NCBI GenBank assembly: GCA_934725305.1
Contig: CAKVBA010000020.1
Span: 1 to 47,459 of the forward strand
DNA length: 47,459 bases
Source of the DNA: an uncultured Parabacteroides sp.
GTDB lineage: Bacteria; Bacteroidota; Bacteroidia; Bacteroidales; Tannerellaceae
Direction: 5' to 3'
Each line of letters begins with the position of its first letter. Position 1 is the stretch's first letter. The notes beneath the pieces were generated by a model that worked only from the letters and a program-made list of their open reading frames with translations, ran no database searches and was not told the DNA's origin. A program made the position numbers and the translations under genes. Shown here one piece after another: positions 24,553 through 32,968 of this stretch.

Positions 24553-26799
24553 TTAGTGTGTTGACTGTAGATCAAACTTCAAGGTTCCAGCATTCACCAA
24601 ATCGGAATGAGAAATGGCATAGCCATTCAGCTTCTTACCACCGGCTGTAACCGACTTAATATAGATATCATCCGGAGACTGATGATTAGACTCAATCACC
24701 AATTTACCCTTTGGATAGAACTTCGGATCCAACTGAATGGTCACCTTGTCAAAGGTGGGTGATGTCAATACAAAATCCAGATCTCCCGGACAAGCAGGAT
24801 AGAATCCCATCATTGAGAAAATAGCCCATGTTGACATAGTGCCTGTATCTTCGTTGCCCGGCACGCCATTCGGTGCATTGTGATAACCCTTTTTCAACAA
24901 CTCGCGGACCAACTTCTGTGTACGCCATGCTTCACCCTTGAAATAACTGAACAGATAGGGATAAGCGATATCTGGCTCATTAGCCGGATCATAATAATTC
25001 TTATCGAATACCATCTGTAAGCGATCTACAAACTTCTTCTGACCGCCCATCAATTTAGCCAAACCCTTTACGTCATGCGGCACATAGAAGGTATAGTTCC
25101 AAGCATTACCCTCATGGAAACCCGGACTCGGCTCAAAGTTCTCACCCTGCTTCGGATCAAACGGAGCATAGAATGTGCCGTCAGGCATAATAGGACGCAA
25201 AGTGCCAAACTCCTTGTCATAATAGTGCTTATAACCCATCGAACGTTCATAAAACAGCTTTGCATCCTCTTTCTTGCCCAATGCTTCAGCAAAGTTGGCC
25301 AAGTTCCAATCTGCAATATAGTACTCCAACGCATGAGAGACAGAGTTGTCGAACTGCTCTCGAAGAGGCACATAACCTTTACTGAAATAGTCATTGGCAT
25401 CCGGACGAAGCAGATTGAACTCTCCTGGAGTAGTAGCGCCCTTACGCATAGCTTCATAGGCTGTCTCTACATCAAAGTCGCGCAAACCACGCATCCAAGC
25501 ATCTACAATATACGGAATAGACGGATCGCCCTCCATTGTAAAGGTTTCACGACCATACAGTTCCCACTTAGGCAACCAACCATTCTCCTTATACATATCA
25601 ATCATGGTATGAATGATATCCAACTGCTTCTGCGGATAGAGAAGAGTCATCAATGTACTCACATTGCGATAGGTATCCCACAAAGAGAACACAGTATAGC
25701 GGCTGTGACCTGATTCCAGTTTGCCCACTTCAAGGCTCTCCATCTTCGGGTATTCTCCATTCCAATCCTGTAAAATGTTCGGATGAATCAGCAGGTGATA
25801 CAAACCGGTATAGAAAATGGTCTTCTCGTCTTTGGTTCCTCCTTCTACCAAGATCTTAGACAAGGCATTGTTCCACTGAGAACGAGCCGCCTGGGAGATC
25901 TGTTCAAACGGGAAAGCATTCATCTCTTGATTCATGTTCTCACGGGCATTTTCAATACTAACATACGAGATACCCATCTTTACAGAGATTTGTTCATTGG
26001 CTTCTGTGTCGTAAGAGAACCATACACCCACATCATCGCCACTCATCTCACGGGTATATTTGGTATAAAGTTTGTATTTACCTGAATAAATATCCCATTC
26101 AGCCTCTACCCCTTTCATTTCACGCTGCTTCTTCCAATAGCCCACCTGCTTCGGAGCCTTGCTCACCTTCATCACAAAATAAACAGGGAATACGGCCTGA
26201 GCATTATAGCAAAAGGTTCCCATCAATTTGCTACCTTCAATCTCTGTCTCATTTACAATACGAACCGTGGCACCGGTCTCATTGGTCAGACCTTCGCCCA
26301 GATTCAACAAGATGTTACCCTGACCTTTCGGAAAAGTAAATCGGCTCAACCCCGTACGCATAGTAGCCGTTGCCTCAGCCTTGATGCCATACTTTGTCAA
26401 AATGGTTGAATAATAACCCGGATGAGCCACTTCATCGGTGTACTCACTTCCATACTCCTTATAATCCACCTTCAATTCTCCAGTTGTAGGCATCAATAGC
26501 AGACTGGCCAAGTCCGGACAACCCACACCGCTCAGACTACCATGAGCAAAACCCGTAAAGAATATATTGTCGGCCGAATAGGGTGTTGACCACCACTGAC
26601 TATCTTTGTCAAAGCGATTTGCCTCGGAACCCATCACATTGAAAGGAACTACACTCATCATTCCTTGTGGACAAACGGCTCCCGGATTAGTCGTCCCGTA
26701 GTTGCTTGTACCAATGAACGGATTGACATAATCGACCGGCTCCTGAGCTGTTGCAAACAGACTACCGCACAACAGAAGGGTCATTAATTGTTTCTTCAT
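24553..26799 (-). CDS. GH92 alpha-mannosidase, secreted
   Basis: The 748-residue protein has a cleavable signal peptide (about 1-18, ending ATAQ). It opens with the GH92 signature VDYVNPFIGTSNYGTTNPGA and contains WDTYRNVSTLMTLLYP, WELYGRETFTMEGDPS and the diagnostic GNEDTGTMSTWAIFSMMGFYP near residue 648. GH92 enzymes are calcium-dependent exo-mannosidases acting mainly on alpha-1,2/1,3/1,4/1,6 linkages of N-glycans or yeast mannan; linkage cannot be read here. It lies 17 bp after the GH20 gene in one operon, pointing to stepwise trimming of host glycoprotein glycans. No SusC/SusD pair accompanies it. Confidence 0.95.
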   Translation of the reverse strand: MKKQLMTLLLCGSLFATAQEPVDYVNPFIGTSNYGTTNPGAVCPQGMMSVVPFNVMGSEANRFDKDSQWWSTPYSADNIFFTGFAHGSLSGVGCPDLASLLLMPTTGELKVDYKEYGSEYTDEVAHPGYYSTILTKYGIKAEATATMRTGLSRFTFPKGQGNILLNLGEGLTNETGATVRIVNETEIEGSKLMGTFCYNAQAVFPVYFVMKVSKAPKQVGYWKKQREMKGVEAEWDIYSGKYKLYTKYTREMSGDDVGVWFSYDTEANEQISVKMGISYVSIENARENMNQEMNAFPFEQISQAARSQWNNALSKILVEGGTKDEKTIFYTGLYHLLIHPNILQDWNGEYPKMESLEVGKLESGHSRYTVFSLWDTYRNVSTLMTLLYPQKQLDIIHTMIDMYKENGWLPKWELYGRETFTMEGDPSIPYIVDAWMRGLRDFDVETAYEAMRKGATTPGEFNLLRPDANDYFSKGYVPLREQFDNSVSHALEYYIADWNLANFAEALGKKEDAKLFYERSMGYKHYYDKEFGTLRPIMPDGTFYAPFDPKQGENFEPSPGFHEGNAWNYTFYVPHDVKGLAKLMGGQKKFVDRLQMVFDKNYYDPANEPDIAYPYLFSYFKGEAWRTQKLVRELLKKGYHNAPNGVPGNEDTGTMSTWAIFSMMGFYPACPGDLDFVLTSPTFDKVTIQLDPKFYPKGKLVIESNHQSPDDIYIKSVTAGGKKLNGYAISHSDLVNAGTLKFDLQSTH

Positions 26800-26816
26800 G
26801 TTACCTTTTTATTTAA

Positions 26817-28991
26817 TTACCAAATTACTATTTCATCTGTGAAAATAAATCCTTTATTGGCCTCTTCTGCCTTCACCCGGATATAACGGACCTTCCACGC
26901 TCCATGGAAAGAATAGGTCTGGAACGAAAGCTCCTTCTCTTTGTTAGAGATGGTAGTTGCCACCGTACCGCAAGAGGTGTAATGCTCTCCATCTTCAGAG
27001 ATCAACAGCTCTACTTGGGCCGGCTGAAATACACCTGGACCGATCAACTGCATAAAGCGAGCTGATACTTTATGAATATCGGTCGTCTCACCCATATCCA
27101 CCACACAATCCAGATCATTCAAGTAACCCTGCCAACGGCCATCCAAATAGGTCAGACCTCCCTGATAACCATCCAACAAGGCATTCATGCCTCCTGCCAT
27201 ATAACCGGCAAACAGCTTGCTGTTATAATGGATGGGCTTATTGATTCCTCTGTGATAATCGACACGCTTCTGAGTAGGCTTGCCCTGCAACTGACCATCA
27301 CGGAAAATAGCGGCACAGACATCTGCTGAGTCTTTTACCACAATAGCATCTGTATAGATGGATGAAGAGGTGGTCGGAATTGTTCCATCTGTTGTATAAC
27401 GTATCTCAGCTGGATATTTCTCTGCATCCAACACTACCTTGATCTGTTTGGCTACCGTATCTACCTGCATAGTTACCTCTATGTCGTCGGACAAAGTAAA
27501 GGGACGAATACCCTTTTTCTGTAACAAAGGAATATGGGCATTCATACGTGGTTTGAAGTCATTCCAACAACGCAACTCCTGCGGAGTCCAACCCACTTCA
27601 GCTACAGCCAACGCACGTGGGAACATCATATACTCTAAATGTTCGTCTGTCTTGATATATTCCGTCCAAGTATTTGCCTGTACGCCCAAGATATGTTTTG
27701 ACTCTTCGACAGTCAAAGAATCCACCGGAACAGGGTTATAACTATAGACATGCTTTACCGGAGTATAACCACCAATAGCATAGGGTTGTGTCTTCGGATC
27801 TGCCTGATAGAAGTCGAAATACATGTGGCTTCCCGGTGTCATCACTACATCATGCCCCATACGGGCCGACTTGATGCCGCCACTTTCGCCACGCCATGAC
27901 ATAACTGTTGCTTCTGGAGCCAATCCTCCTTCCAAGATCTCATCCCAACCGATCAACTTGCGACCTTTAGAGATCAAGAACTCTTCGGCACGATGAATCA
28001 TATAGCTCTGTAGCTCATCGACATGCTTCATGCCCTTCTGACGCATCAAAGCCTGACACTTCGGACATTTTTTCCAGGCTCCTTTACCCGCTTCATCCCC
28101 ACCAATATGGATATACTCTGAAGGGAAAAGCTCCATCACTTCCGTCAAGACATCCTCCATAAAGGTGAAGGATTTCTCATTGCCGATACAGAAATCACTA
28201 CTTGTATAGGGCTTACCGGAACAACACAATTCAGGATAAGCCACAAAGACCTCGTCCGAATGACCTGGAAATTCTATTTCGGGCAAGATAGTGATGTGTC
28301 TCTCTGACGCATACGCCACCATTTCACGGATATCCTCTTTCGTATAGAAGCCTCCGTATGCGCCTGGTGTGCCCTGCTCAACAAAGCCGCGGTCTTTACC
28401 ATCCCACCACTTCAACCAGTCCGACTCTGTGCGGAATGCGGCATCAGTGACCAATTTCGGATACTTATCAATCTGGATACGCCATCCGCCACCATCCACC
28501 AAATGGAGATGCAGCGTATTGAACTTATAGCCCGCCATGATATCCAATAGCTTCATCACCTCCTCTTTGGAGAAGAAATGACGCGAAACATCGAGATGTA
28601 ATCCACGATATTTAAAGCGAGGTTCATCCTTGATTCGTACATAGGGAACACCCTCGGAAGTCAGCAACTGTAACAGAGTCTGCTTACCGTAAAAGATACC
28701 GGCCTCAGAACCTCCTTTCAAATCAATGCCATTTTTAGAGACTACCAATTCATATCCTTCGGGAGTCGTCTGTAAAGAGGGATCAACGGAGTAATGGATA
28801 GAACCAGACTGGCCATCTGCTACAATCGAAGAGCTATCCACCTTGAAATAACCACTTCCCAGTTCCATGCTGGCAGGTTTAGGAATCAAATTGACCTGAA
28901 TATCCTCTTGGGGAGAACAGGCTAACAAAAACAGGGAACAAGACAAGACAACGCCTGCCACACCCTTACGAGATTGTTTTGGCAACAACAT
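26817..28991 (-). CDS. GH20 beta-N-acetylhexosaminidase lipoprotein
   Basis: The 724-residue protein has a lipoprotein signal (lipobox LLAC, Cys25) and an N-terminal GH20b-like domain (IPKPASMELGSGYF). The catalytic barrel has LHLDVSRHFFSKEEV and HLHLVDGGGWR, and HIGGDEAGKGAW carries the catalytic pair Asp299/Glu300. A C-terminal region includes a chitobiase-like segment and a final F5/8-type carbohydrate-binding fold. It releases terminal GlcNAc or GalNAc from the periplasm or surface. It precedes the GH92 gene in an operon. The leader is long: a TATCTTTA -7-like box on the minus strand at 29181-29188 would give a leader near 190 nt; this is tentative. Confidence 0.95.
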   Translation of the reverse strand: MLLPKQSRKGVAGVVLSCSLFLLACSPQEDIQVNLIPKPASMELGSGYFKVDSSSIVADGQSGSIHYSVDPSLQTTPEGYELVVSKNGIDLKGGSEAGIFYGKQTLLQLLTSEGVPYVRIKDEPRFKYRGLHLDVSRHFFSKEEVMKLLDIMAGYKFNTLHLHLVDGGGWRIQIDKYPKLVTDAAFRTESDWLKWWDGKDRGFVEQGTPGAYGGFYTKEDIREMVAYASERHITILPEIEFPGHSDEVFVAYPELCCSGKPYTSSDFCIGNEKSFTFMEDVLTEVMELFPSEYIHIGGDEAGKGAWKKCPKCQALMRQKGMKHVDELQSYMIHRAEEFLISKGRKLIGWDEILEGGLAPEATVMSWRGESGGIKSARMGHDVVMTPGSHMYFDFYQADPKTQPYAIGGYTPVKHVYSYNPVPVDSLTVEESKHILGVQANTWTEYIKTDEHLEYMMFPRALAVAEVGWTPQELRCWNDFKPRMNAHIPLLQKKGIRPFTLSDDIEVTMQVDTVAKQIKVVLDAEKYPAEIRYTTDGTIPTTSSSIYTDAIVVKDSADVCAAIFRDGQLQGKPTQKRVDYHRGINKPIHYNSKLFAGYMAGGMNALLDGYQGGLTYLDGRWQGYLNDLDCVVDMGETTDIHKVSARFMQLIGPGVFQPAQVELLISEDGEHYTSCGTVATTISNKEKELSFQTYSFHGAWKVRYIRVKAEEANKGFIFTDEIVIW

Positions 28992-29224
28992 AAAAACTTT
29001 TTTTATTATACATTATTATATTAGATTCTCTTGACTTTGTAAAAGACGGTGTGCATCATTGCAAACGGCTACGCTGCTCCCGGAATCCGCCCTCAGCCAT
29101 TTCACGAGTAAATTTCAGCCTATCTCATCCTCAGCAACTTGCATTTTACTAACTCTAATGCACCTTTTACTCAAGGTTTGTAAAGATACGAAGAAAAATA
29201 GCTTTTTAGAACAGATAAAAACAA

Positions 29225-29258
29225 AAAAGAGGAAAATCCTTTCAGATTCCCCTCTTTT
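29225..29258 (-). terminator. Intrinsic terminator of the 6S-like RNA
   Basis: AAAAGAGG at 29225-29232 pairs with CCTCTTTT at 29251-29258, with further AATC/GATT pairing inside. On the minus strand a run of T residues follows the stem. Confidence 0.75.
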
Positions 29259-29462
29259 GTATAACAAAAGCCGCACCGAAGATGTGAACAAACTCCGTAT
29301 GACAGGATTTGAGTGCTTTGCCACCTTTGTAATCCGCTGTGCGAAGCATACCTCGAAAGGCGCGGCCCGCCATTGGCGACAAGAGCTATGTCTCGGAATT
29401 AAAATAAACTGATGAGTTTCCCAATCGAGCAGTGCGGCTTAACTCTTTATCTCATTTCCGTA
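29225..29462 (-). ncRNA. Bacteroidales-1 motif RNA, probable 6S RNA counterpart
   Basis: The transcript lies just downstream of rplT. A Bacteroidetes promoter (29466-29496) and an intrinsic terminator (29225-29258) bracket it. The 5' part AAGCCGCAC (29432-29440 on this strand) pairs perfectly over 9 bp with GTGCGGCTT (29268-29276). An inner AAACTC/GAGTTT pair follows across an internal loop, and short hairpins such as CGCC-AAT-GGCG fill the centre. A long rod with internal loops fits 6S RNA. From memory, the Bacteroidales-1 motif has its own phylum-type promoter and terminator, is commonly found after the L20 gene, and was later treated as a 6S homologue. The remainder of the 569-bp gap (28992-29224) shows only the GH20 leader. 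Confidence 0.75.
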
Positions 29463-29465
29463 TGA

Positions 29466-29496
29466 CAAAGATACGGAAAATTCTTAAATAACCCAA
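29466..29496 (-). promoter_or_regulatory. Promoter of the 6S-like RNA
   Basis: The minus strand carries TATCTTTG (29466-29473), an exact TAnnTTTG match, and a TTG -33 element (29494-29496) separated by 20 nt. It lies between the rplT terminator and the structured RNA. Confidence 0.8.
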
Positions 29497-29507
29497 CAAA
29501 ATGCACA

Positions 29508-29538
29508 AAAAAAGAGCCCCTATTTTAGAGGCTCTTTT
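29508..29538 (-). terminator. Terminator of the thrS-infC-rpmI-rplT operon
   Basis: AAAAGAGCCCCT (29509-29520) pairs with AGAGGCTCTTTT (29527-29538), with one mismatch, around a short A/T loop. A T-run follows on the minus strand. It begins 22 bp after the rplT stop. Confidence 0.88.
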
Positions 29539-29560
29539 ATAAACAATGTATAGCTATAAC

Positions 29561-29905
29561 TTATTTTACTTTTGCTACAATTGCCTTGAATGCTTCAGGA
29601 TGATTCATTGCCAAGTCGGCCAAAACCTTACGGTTGATTTCGATACCGGCAGCATGCAAAGCACCCATCAAACGAGAATAAGACATACCTTCCAAACGTG
29701 CAGCAGCATTGATACGCTGAATCCACAAAGCACGGAAGTTACGTTTCTTATTACGACGGTCACGGAACGCATAAGTTAAACCTTTTTCCCATGTATTCTT
29801 AGCTACAGTCCACACATTACGACGTGCACCATAATAACCACGGGTAAGTTTCAAAATACGTTTTCTTTTTGCTCTTGAAGCAACATGATTTACTGATCTA
29901 GGCAT
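29561..29905 (-). CDS. rplT: Large-subunit ribosomal protein L20 (bL20)
   Basis: The 114-residue basic protein starts [19 protein letters not shown] and contains [19 protein letters not shown], the bL20 signature, at the normal family length. It binds 23S rRNA early in 50S assembly. It is the last gene of the thrS-infC-rpmI-rplT block, with a structured spacer before it and a terminator after it. Confidence 0.99.
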   Translation of the reverse strand: MPRSVNHVASRAKRKRILKLTRGYYGARRNVWTVAKNTWEKGLTYAFRDRRNKKRNFRALWIQRINAAARLEGMSYSRLMGALHAAGIEINRKVLADLAMNHPEAFKAIVAKVK

Positions 29906-29921
29906 AATTTTAATCTGTTTT

Positions 29922-29970
29922 GAATGTTAGCGTCATCTCTTTCAGATGATCTTTGATGCTAAAAACATTC
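29922..29970 (-). promoter_or_regulatory. 49-nt structured spacer before rplT
   Basis: On the minus strand GAATGTT pairs with AACATTC, TAGC with GCTA, and TCATCT with AGATGA around a GAAAG loop, so a three-part hairpin fills most of the rpmI-rplT spacer. It ends 17 nt before the rplT start. Its place suggests a regulatory or RNA-processing element for L20 synthesis. Autoregulation by L20 is known in other phyla but is only a hypothesis here. Confidence 0.55.
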
Positions 29971-30016
29971 GGTTAATAAAAATCGTTGTAAAACTCGCTT
30001 AATTTAAAAAGAAAGA

Positions 30017-30214
30017 TTACTTCAAGCCAAGCATTTGCTTAACATTGCTTACGTCAACTGTAGCAACAAGGCCAGTGTGAGTAAGATTTCTCTTCTGCTT
30101 TTTAGTCTTCTTTGTCAAGATATGACTTTTAAAAGCGTGTTTTCTCTTGATTTTACCTGACCCGGTAAGGGCGAACCTCTTTTTGGCACCGGAATTAGTC
30201 TTGATCTTAGGCAT
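30017..30214 (-). CDS. rpmI: Large-subunit ribosomal protein L35 (bL35)
   Basis: The 65-residue basic protein [31 protein letters not shown] has the bL35 opening and usual length. It sits between infC and rplT, the universal order for these three genes. The spacer to infC holds a short CCGCC/GGCGG hairpin (30246-30260). Confidence 0.99.
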   Translation of the reverse strand: MPKIKTNSGAKKRFALTGSGKIKRKHAFKSHILTKKTKKQKRNLTHTGLVATVDVSNVKQMLGLK

Positions 30215-30245
30215 TTTACAAATATGTTTTAATTATTAAACTTTG

Positions 30246-30260
30246 CCGCCACGAAGGCGG
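30246..30260 (-). promoter_or_regulatory. Small hairpin between infC and rpmI
   Basis: CCGCC and GGCGG pair around a 5-nt loop, 31 nt upstream of the rpmI start. There is no T-run, so a processing or translation-tuning role is more likely than termination. Confidence 0.4.
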
Positions 30261-30271
30261 ATTTATTAATT

Positions 30272-30895
30272 TTATTCCTTGTCTTCATCCTCAGCCGATT
30301 CTGCTTTCGGCTTCGGAGTTGCAGCTACTTTTTTCACTGCTTTTGCGGTTGAAGAAGCATTGGTTGCAGCAGCGCCCTTCTTCGGAGTCAGCATAATAAT
30401 CATACGCTTACCTTCCAATACCGGCAACTGTTCCACCTTTCCATAATCTTCCAAATCATTGGCAAAACGAAGCAACAACACTTCGCCTTGATCCTTGAAA
30501 AGGATTGAACGACCTTTAAAGAAAACATAGGCCTTCACTTTTGATCCTTCTTCCAAAAAGCCTTTCGCATGTTTCAACTTAAAGTTGTAATCATGGTCAT
30601 CAGTTTGCGGTCCGAAACGAATCTCCTTCACAACCACCTTCACTGATTTTGCTTTCTGCTCCTTCTGACGCTTCTTTTGCTGATAGAGGAATTTCTGATA
30701 ATCGATTACTCTACATACGGGGGGCGCAGCATTAGGTGAAATTTCAACCAAGTCCAATCCTTGCTCTTCTGCAATCTTCAATGCCTGTTGAGTAGGATAC
30801 ACACCTTGTTCTACGTTATCACCTACTAAACGAACTTCACGCACGCGGATACGTTCGTTGATTCTATACTGTTCTTTCAGATTATCATTCTTCAT
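30272..30895 (-). CDS. infC: Translation initiation factor IF-3
   Basis: The 207-residue protein has the IF3 N-domain ([30 protein letters not shown]), the flexible lysine-rich linker, and the C-domain ([40 protein letters not shown]). IF-3 binds the 30S subunit and enforces start-codon choice. A C-terminal tail of about 30 residues, rich in Ala, Lys and Glu, extends beyond the classical domain, as is common in Bacteroidetes. It lies 40 bp after thrS. Confidence 0.98.
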   Translation of the reverse strand: MKNDNLKEQYRINERIRVREVRLVGDNVEQGVYPTQQALKIAEEQGLDLVEISPNAAPPVCRVIDYQKFLYQQKKRQKEQKAKSVKVVVKEIRFGPQTDDHDYNFKLKHAKGFLEEGSKVKAYVFFKGRSILFKDQGEVLLLRFANDLEDYGKVEQLPVLEGKRMIIMLTPKKGAAATNASSTAKAVKKVAATPKPKAESAEDEDKE

Positions 30896-30935
30896 TCTAA
30901 AAGATTTATTCTCCTCGTTATTAGTTATTAAATTA

Positions 30936-32885
30936 TCATTTCTTTTGCCAGCGATTCATCTGGTCCTCCATTTCGCTCTTCAAAAGCGCTGCAAAGGTAG
31001 TAATTTTCATCGAACCTTTATCACCTTCGCCCTGTTTTCTTACAGAAACTTCATTGTTTTCTGCTTCTTTTTCACCAACGATCAGCATATAAGGGATTCG
31101 TTTCATCTCGTTGTCACGGATTTTACGACCTACCTTCTCATTTCTGTCGTCAACCAACACGCTGATGTCTTCAGCTTCGAGCTGGCTTGCAATCTCACGA
31201 GCATAGTCGTTGAACTTCTCACTGATCGGCAAAACACATACCTGATCCGGAGTCAGCCACAACGGGAATTTTCCTCCTGTATGCTCAATCAATACAGCAA
31301 CGAAACGTTCCATTGAACCGAACGGCGCACGGTGAATCATTACCGGACGATGCTTCTTATTATCTTCACCTGTATATTCCAAATCGAAACGTTCAGGCAA
31401 GTTATAGTCTACCTGGATTGTACCCAACTGCCAACGACGACCGATTGCATCCTTCACCATAAAGTCGAGTTTAGGACCATAGAATGCAGCCTCGCCATAT
31501 TCAATCTTAGCCTTCAGGCCTTTTTCCTGACATGCCTCGATAATAGCCGTTTCAGCCTTTTCCCAGTTTTCATCTGTACCGATATATTTATCTCTGTTTA
31601 CCTTATCACGCAAAGAAATCTGAGCTTCGAAGTTCTCAAAATCCAGTGCATTAAAGATAATGAAGATAATATCCATTACTTTCAAGAACTCTTCCTTCAA
31701 CTGATCGGGACGACAGAACAGGTGAGCATCATCCTGGGTAAAACCACGTACACGAGTCAAACCGTGCAACTCACCACTTTGTTCATAACGATATACTGTA
31801 CCGAACTCAGCGTAACGCAAAGGCAGGTCTTTATATGAACGAGGAACTGTCTTGTAAATCTCACAATGGTGAGGGCAGTTCATCGGTTTCAGCAAGAATT
31901 CTTCACCTTCCTGAGGTGTGTGAATCGGCTGGAATGAATCCTGACCATATTTTGCATAGTGTCCTGATGTTACATACAACTGCTTAGCACCAATATGCGG
32001 AGTCATTACCTGCTGGTAGCCATACTTCTTCTGGATACGCTTCAAGAAGTCTTCCAACTTCAAGCGAAGCTGAGTACCACGAGGCAACCACAAAGGAAGA
32101 CCCGGACCTACAGCAGAAGAGAATGTAAACAATTCCAATTCCTTACCAATCTTACGGTGGTCACGCTTCTTAGCCTCTTCCATCAACGCCAGATATTCAT
32201 CCAACATCTTCTTTTTGGGGAATGTGATACCGTACAGACGCACCAATTGTTTACGTTTTTCGTCGCCACGCCAATAAGCACCGGCAACACTCAAAATCTT
32301 AACAGCCTTCAGATAAGAGGTGTTAGGCAAGTGCGGACCACGACACAAGTCTGTGAAAGCACCCTGTGTATAGGTAGTGATAGTACCATCTTCCAACTCA
32401 CTGATCAACTCAGTCTTATACACCTCACCTCTGTCACCGAACATCTTCAAAGCATCTGCTTTGGTAATATCCTGACGTTTGATTTCCTCTTTCTTAGCTA
32501 CCAACTCCAACATCTTCGCTTCGATAGCAGGAAAATCACTCTCTTTAATCGTTGCTTCACCCGGATCTACGTCATAGTAAAATCCATTTTCAATAGCTGG
32601 ACCAATACCGAACTTAATACCGGGATATAATTCTTGCAGCGCTTCTGCCATCAAGTGAGCGCTAGAGTGCCAAAAGGCATGCTTACCTTGTTCATCGTCC
32701 CATTTCAACAATTGAACAGTAGCATCCTGGTGAATAGGACGACTCAAGTCCCAAGTTTCACCATTTACACTTGCAGCCAAAACATCCTGTGCCAAACGTG
32801 AACTGATACTTTCAGCAATCTGCATGGCTGTTGTTCCCTCTGCATATTCCCTTACAGAATTATCCGGAAATGTAATCTTTATCAT
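30936..32885 (-). CDS. thrS: Threonyl-tRNA synthetase
   Basis: The 649-residue enzyme has the TGS domain (1-62) and an editing domain with [11 protein letters not shown] (HxxxH zinc site). The class II core has [36 protein letters not shown] and GSMERF, followed by a C-terminal anticodon-binding domain. It charges tRNA-Thr in the cytoplasm. It is first in the operon with infC, rpmI and rplT. A TAACTTTG -7 box is present 33 bp upstream; no T-box or other recognised riboswitch was seen. Confidence 0.99.
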   Translation of the reverse strand: MIKITFPDNSVREYAEGTTAMQIAESISSRLAQDVLAASVNGETWDLSRPIHQDATVQLLKWDDEQGKHAFWHSSAHLMAEALQELYPGIKFGIGPAIENGFYYDVDPGEATIKESDFPAIEAKMLELVAKKEEIKRQDITKADALKMFGDRGEVYKTELISELEDGTITTYTQGAFTDLCRGPHLPNTSYLKAVKILSVAGAYWRGDEKRKQLVRLYGITFPKKKMLDEYLALMEEAKKRDHRKIGKELELFTFSSAVGPGLPLWLPRGTQLRLKLEDFLKRIQKKYGYQQVMTPHIGAKQLYVTSGHYAKYGQDSFQPIHTPQEGEEFLLKPMNCPHHCEIYKTVPRSYKDLPLRYAEFGTVYRYEQSGELHGLTRVRGFTQDDAHLFCRPDQLKEEFLKVMDIIFIIFNALDFENFEAQISLRDKVNRDKYIGTDENWEKAETAIIEACQEKGLKAKIEYGEAAFYGPKLDFMVKDAIGRRWQLGTIQVDYNLPERFDLEYTGEDNKKHRPVMIHRAPFGSMERFVAVLIEHTGGKFPLWLTPDQVCVLPISEKFNDYAREIASQLEAEDISVLVDDRNEKVGRKIRDNEMKRIPYMLIVGEKEAENNEVSVRKQGEGDKGSMKITTFAALLKSEMEDQMNRWQKK

Positions 32886-32917
32886 AATCTGTTCACTAAA
32901 TTTCTTTTATTGATTTG

Positions 32918-32925
32918 CAAAGTTA
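32918..32925 (-). promoter_or_regulatory. -7 promoter element for the thrS operon
   Basis: TAACTTTG on the minus strand is an exact TAnnTTTG match 33 bp before the thrS start. No TTG lies at the expected -33 spacing. Confidence 0.55.
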
Positions 32926-32968
32926 GCATACTTTTTATTGTACGCCCTATTTTTTACCAAAAAATACA

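Noticed and set aside
25075..25713. 212-codon frame opposite GH92
   Set aside because: Pure antisense overlap with a conserved glycosidase core.
29059..29412. 117-codon plus-strand frame between GH20 and rplT
   Set aside because: It runs across the antisense of the 6S-like RNA and its terminator and has no protein-like features.
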